From an uncultured Clostridia bacterium (GTDB taxonomy: Bacteria; Bacillota; Clostridia; Christensenellales; Borkfalkiaceae), in the NCBI GenBank assembly GCA_905235785.1, contig CAJOMP010000006.1, positions 1-34,758 of the forward strand: a stretch of DNA of 34,758 nucleotides, read 5' to 3'. The notes under the pieces are model-generated. The model saw only the letters and a list, made by a program, of their open reading frames with translations. It made no database searches and was not told the origin of the DNA. A program made the translations under genes and the position numbers. Within the stretch, counting starts at the first letter, position 1. Each line of letters begins with the position of its first letter. Shown in pieces: positions 31,836 through 34,758 of the stretch.

Positions 31836-32830
31836 TAAACGATATCAAAATTTCATTTATTATTACTGTATATAACATTGAAACGTATGTGAAAAGATGT
31901 TTAGACAGCGTATTGATGCAAAATATAAACGAAAAAGAAATTATTATTGTTGATGATGGGTCTATTGACTCTTGTCCCGATATATGCGATCAATACGCGC
32001 ACAAGTATTCTAATGTCAAGGTCATACATAAATCCAACGGCGGAATCTCTTCTGCGAGGAACTTAGGGATTTATGAGGCTCATGGCGATTATATTTGTTT
32101 TGTTGACGGAGATGACTTTTATCGTAATGATTTTGCAGAAAATATGTTAAATTTGTGTTATGAAAACGATTTGGATATAATAAGAGGATGGTATTCTGTT
32201 TATGAAGACAAATCAAATACTTTTTCCGAACACAAATTTCCTAAAATATCTTTTGAAGGGCAAACGTTAAGCGGACATGCTTTTCTTGTTAAGTCAATAA
32301 AAGAACATGCAAATGAGGTTGTGCCTTGGTTAGGGTTTTTCAAGAGAAAGTTTCTGTTGGATAACAATATTTTGTTTCCTGAAGGAATTGCTTATGAAGA
32401 GGATCAATTGTTTTTTTTGGATGCTTTATTACGTGATCCGAATTGCCGAGTTTTGCAAGTCAATAACGAATTTTATGCATATAGGAAACATGTTGGAAGC
32501 GCTACGAAAACTCCTACAATAAAACAAATAGAAGATGTTTTATGCATAGTGGATGAAGAGTTTAAAATTCTTAATAAATACGATTTTATTTCTAAAAAAA
32601 CTAAAAAATCCGCTAAACGCTATATCAGTTCGTCATTTTATCAATTAACTTCAATATATGGAAGATTAACAAAAGAAAACAGAAAAAAAATAAATCATTT
32701 AATCTCATTTTGTACCGCAAATAAATGTATTAAAAATTCATATGATTTACATCAGAAAATAAAAATTTTTTTATTCACTTATTGCAGATGGTTTGTTGGA
32801 TTAATTTATGATTTAAGGGGAAAGAAATGA
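31832..32830 (+). CDS. GT2 family glycosyltransferase
   Basis: The 332-residue protein opens ISFIITVYNIETYVKRCLDS, then IIIVDDGSIDSCPDICDQYA, HKSNGGISSARNLGI and YICFVDGDDFY, the full GT2 series. YEEDQLFFLDALL supplies the catalytic acid region. The C-terminal 100 residues are basic and helical, perhaps membrane-contacting. Coupled by ATGA overlaps on both sides. Sugar unknown. Confidence 0.92.
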   Translation: MINDIKISFIITVYNIETYVKRCLDSVLMQNINEKEIIIVDDGSIDSCPDICDQYAHKYSNVKVIHKSNGGISSARNLGIYEAHGDYICFVDGDDFYRNDFAENMLNLCYENDLDIIRGWYSVYEDKSNTFSEHKFPKISFEGQTLSGHAFLVKSIKEHANEVVPWLGFFKRKFLLDNNILFPEGIAYEEDQLFFLDALLRDPNCRVLQVNNEFYAYRKHVGSATKTPTIKQIEDVLCIVDEEFKILNKYDFISKKTKKSAKRYISSSFYQLTSIYGRLTKENRKKINHLISFCTANKCIKNSYDLHQKIKIFLFTYCRWFVGLIYDLRGKK

Positions 32831-33972
32831 AGATAGTCATTGTTTTATTAACACATATAGACAATTTGCCGCCAGCAAGAAATTTATTATTGAGTCTTTC
32901 ACGACAGAAAATAGGGTTTGACTTGGTTACTATGTTTAGTGAAGCATTACCTAAAGAAATCAAAGACGATCCATCTATTAATGTTTATGATGTACAGAAT
33001 TTTTTCCCTAAAAGCAAATTTGCCTCGCTTATTTGTAGATTTAAAAGGCGTAAAAAAGTTCGTAAAATATTGCGTTCCATTATCAATAAAGATGATGTCA
33101 TATGGACTGTTACGGATTACGATACAATGGAGGTGGGAAAGTTTTTATCTAAATGTAGACATGTCATGCAATTAATGGAACTAGTGAAAGACATACCTAT
33201 ATTTGATGAAATACCTTTAATTAAAGCACATTTACAAAAATATGCAAAACATGCAGAGTTATTAATCGTTCCGGAATATAATAGGGCGCATATCCAAAAG
33301 TCATATTGGAATTTGAAGCAAGTTCCTGTTGTGTTGCCAAACAAACCACACATTAATTTAGAACTAAAGCAAGATATTTGTTCAATAAGTCCTAAGGCAG
33401 GCGAGGTTTTAAGACAAATAGGAGATAAAAAAATTATTCTTTATCAAGGAACTTTTGGATATGAAAGGGTTTTAGATCAATTTATTGAGGCGGTGCACTT
33501 GCTTGGTGATGATTATTGCGTTTTGTTAATGGGACGCGATGATGCTGAACTGAATGCAATTTTGCAAAAATACCCAGATGTGTTTTTTATACCGTTTATT
33601 TCTGCACCAAATCATTTGTTGATAACGCAAAAAGCTCATATTGGGATATTGTCTTATGTTAATGTGAATAATATAAGGCATTATGATCCACTTAATGCCA
33701 TATATTGTGCGCCCAATAAAATTTATGAGTATGCTTGTTTCGGTATTCCAATGATAGGAAATGATGTGCCTGGATTGAGTGTGCCGTTTAAGCAATACAA
33801 TATGGGGGTGTGTTCGGACTTGAGCGCAGATGCAATCGCGGAAAGCATTAAATACATCGAAGAGCATTATATTCAAATGAGCGAAAATTGTAAAAATTTT
33901 TATAGCGATACAGATTTTGATAAAATCGTATATAAAATAGTTAAAAGATTGAAATCAAAAACAAGTAATTAA
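32827..33972 (+). CDS. Probable GT-B fold glycosyltransferase
   Basis: The 381-residue protein has an N-terminal domain opening VIVLLTHIDNLPPARNLLLS and a donor-like half with KIILYQGTFGYERVLDQFIE, YCVLLMGRDDAELNAI, and NKIYEYACFGIPMIGNDVPG, the usual GT4/GT1 acidic-site region. No signal peptide. GGGGAAAG precedes the ATG inside the previous gene (ATGA overlap). It is more divergent than the other GT4 genes here, so the subfamily is uncertain. Confidence 0.82.
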   Translation: MKIVIVLLTHIDNLPPARNLLLSLSRQKIGFDLVTMFSEALPKEIKDDPSINVYDVQNFFPKSKFASLICRFKRRKKVRKILRSIINKDDVIWTVTDYDTMEVGKFLSKCRHVMQLMELVKDIPIFDEIPLIKAHLQKYAKHAELLIVPEYNRAHIQKSYWNLKQVPVVLPNKPHINLELKQDICSISPKAGEVLRQIGDKKIILYQGTFGYERVLDQFIEAVHLLGDDYCVLLMGRDDAELNAILQKYPDVFFIPFISAPNHLLITQKAHIGILSYVNVNNIRHYDPLNAIYCAPNKIYEYACFGIPMIGNDVPGLSVPFKQYNMGVCSDLSADAIAESIKYIEEHYIQMSENCKNFYSDTDFDKIVYKIVKRLKSKTSN

Positions 33973-34003
33973 AAAGTTTGAAGTTTTACATTGCGGATTA
34001 AAT

Positions 34004-34758
34004 ATGAAAAAAATTATGATAATTTTCGGGACCAGACCCGAAGCGATTAAAATGTGCCCGTTGGTAAACGAGTTAAAAAGTCGTAAAAACGTAGAAACGA
34101 TCGTTTGCGTTACCGGACAACATAGACAAATGCTCGATCAAGTCTTGGATGCGTTTAACGTCATTCCCGATTACGATTTATCTATAATGAAAGACAAGCA
34201 GACGCTTTTTGATATCACCACCAATATTTTAAACAAAATAAAGGCGGTTTTGGAAGAGGTCAGACCGGACGTGGTTTTAGTACACGGGGACACATCTACA
34301 ACGTTTGTAACTGCGCTTGCGTGTTTTTATATGCAAATACCTGTCGGGCACGTAGAGGCAGGGCTTCGCACTTATAATATTTACAGCCCGTATCCTGAAG
34401 AGTTCAATAGGCAGGCGGTATCGATAATTTCCAAATATAATTTCGCTCCGACCGAATTATCAAAAGATAATTTAGTAAGAGAGGGGAAAAATCCCGATAC
34501 TATATTCGTCACGGGCAATACTGCCATTGACGCTTTGAAGACAACAGTCAAGAGCAATTATTTTCATCCTGAACTCGAATGGGCGAAGGATAGCAGATTG
34601 ATACTGATCACCGCTCATCGTCGGGAAAATCTCGGCGAGCCTATGCACAATATGTTCAGAGCGATAAGAAGAGTTATTGAAGAACATAAAGACGTTAAAG
34701 CTTTATATCCAATACATATGAACCCAGTTGTGAGAAAAATTGCGGACGAGGAATTATC
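34004..34758 (+). CDS. wecB: UDP-N-acetylglucosamine 2-epimerase, 3' end beyond window
   Basis: The enzyme (WecB/MnaA) interconverts UDP-GlcNAc and UDP-ManNAc, supplying ManNAc for capsule or teichoic-acid linkage. The first 251 residues are present: IIFGTRPEAIKMCPLVNELK, VTGQHRQML, VLVHGDTSTTF, GHVEAGLRT, PEEFNRQAVS, VTGNTAIDAL and LITAHRRENLGEP. The gene runs off the end, missing roughly a third of the usual length. The ATG has only a weak ribosome site (GCGGA). Codon use is back to the housekeeping style, unlike the genes before it. Confidence 0.93.
   Translation, partial: MKKIMIIFGTRPEAIKMCPLVNELKSRKNVETIVCVTGQHRQMLDQVLDAFNVIPDYDLSIMKDKQTLFDITTNILNKIKAVLEEVRPDVVLVHGDTSTTFVTALACFYMQIPVGHVEAGLRTYNIYSPYPEEFNRQAVSIISKYNFAPTELSKDNLVREGKNPDTIFVTGNTAIDALKTTVKSNYFHPELEWAKDSRLILITAHRRENLGEPMHNMFRAIRRVIEEHKDVKALYPIHMNPVVRKIADEEL

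Noticed and set aside
1..34758. CRISPR array or rRNA genes
   Set aside because: No regularly spaced direct repeats and no rRNA-like sequence seen on reading the window.

Overview
The window looks like a chromosomal segment of a spore-forming member of the Bacillota (class Clostridia in the broad sense). The evidence is a spoIIGA-sigE pair, a dgt-dnaG-rpoD-trmK-nif3-zinc-ribbon operon in Clostridia-like order, a lepA-hemW pair, PPDK, Shine-Dalgarno sites of the AGGAG type and TTGACA/TATAAT promoters. No species can be named from sequence alone. Housekeeping genes have mid GC with many GCG/CGC/GAC codons. A second block (about 26.4-34.0 kb) is clearly AT-richer.

Layout. (1) 1-1160: a degenerate inverted-repeat intergenic element, then two coupled genes of unknown function whose proteins end in the same motif. 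(2) 1.2-9.99 kb: ppdK; a minus-strand pair of a radical SAM putative DNA repair/modification protein and its usual partner; a PPC/DUF296 protein; a small accessory locus with an XRE-type regulator divergent from a small unknown gene and a PD-(D/E)XK nuclease-like gene, with two operator-like repeats between them; then a convergent minus-strand GDPD and small radical SAM pair. (3) 10-15.5 kb: lepA-hemW, spoIIGA-sigE (sporulation), rpsU and a small unknown gene. (4) 15.6-16.8 kb: a minus-strand membrane protein with a Pro/Ala linker and a cytosolic C-terminal domain. (5) 17.2-23.3 kb: dgt-dnaG-rpoD-trmK-nif3-C4 zinc ribbon, closed by a terminator whose hairpin also holds the -35 box of tRNA-Ser(GCT). 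(6) 23.6-25.7 kb: remains of an integrated element next to the tRNA, with a twice-frameshifted tyrosine integrase, overlapping mini-ORFs with good ribosome sites, and about 500 bp of AT-rich non-coding DNA. (7) 25.7 kb to the end: a surface-polysaccharide cluster behind a perfect-consensus promoter, with a priming phosphoglycosyl transferase, six glycosyltransferases, a Wzy-like polymerase and the start of wecB/mnaA.

How the parts work together. Replication, transcription and translation factors (dnaG, rpoD, rpsU, lepA) sit beside the sigma-E activation switch. The polysaccharide genes are strongly overlapped (ATGA junctions) and probably form one transcript building a lipid-linked repeat unit. 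The most promising places for undescribed biology are the XRE/small protein/PD-(D/E)XK locus, the paired proteins with the shared DENY..FP C-terminus, and the mini-ORF cassette beside the decayed integrase. All functional calls come from reading the sequence and recalling families; no database search was run.
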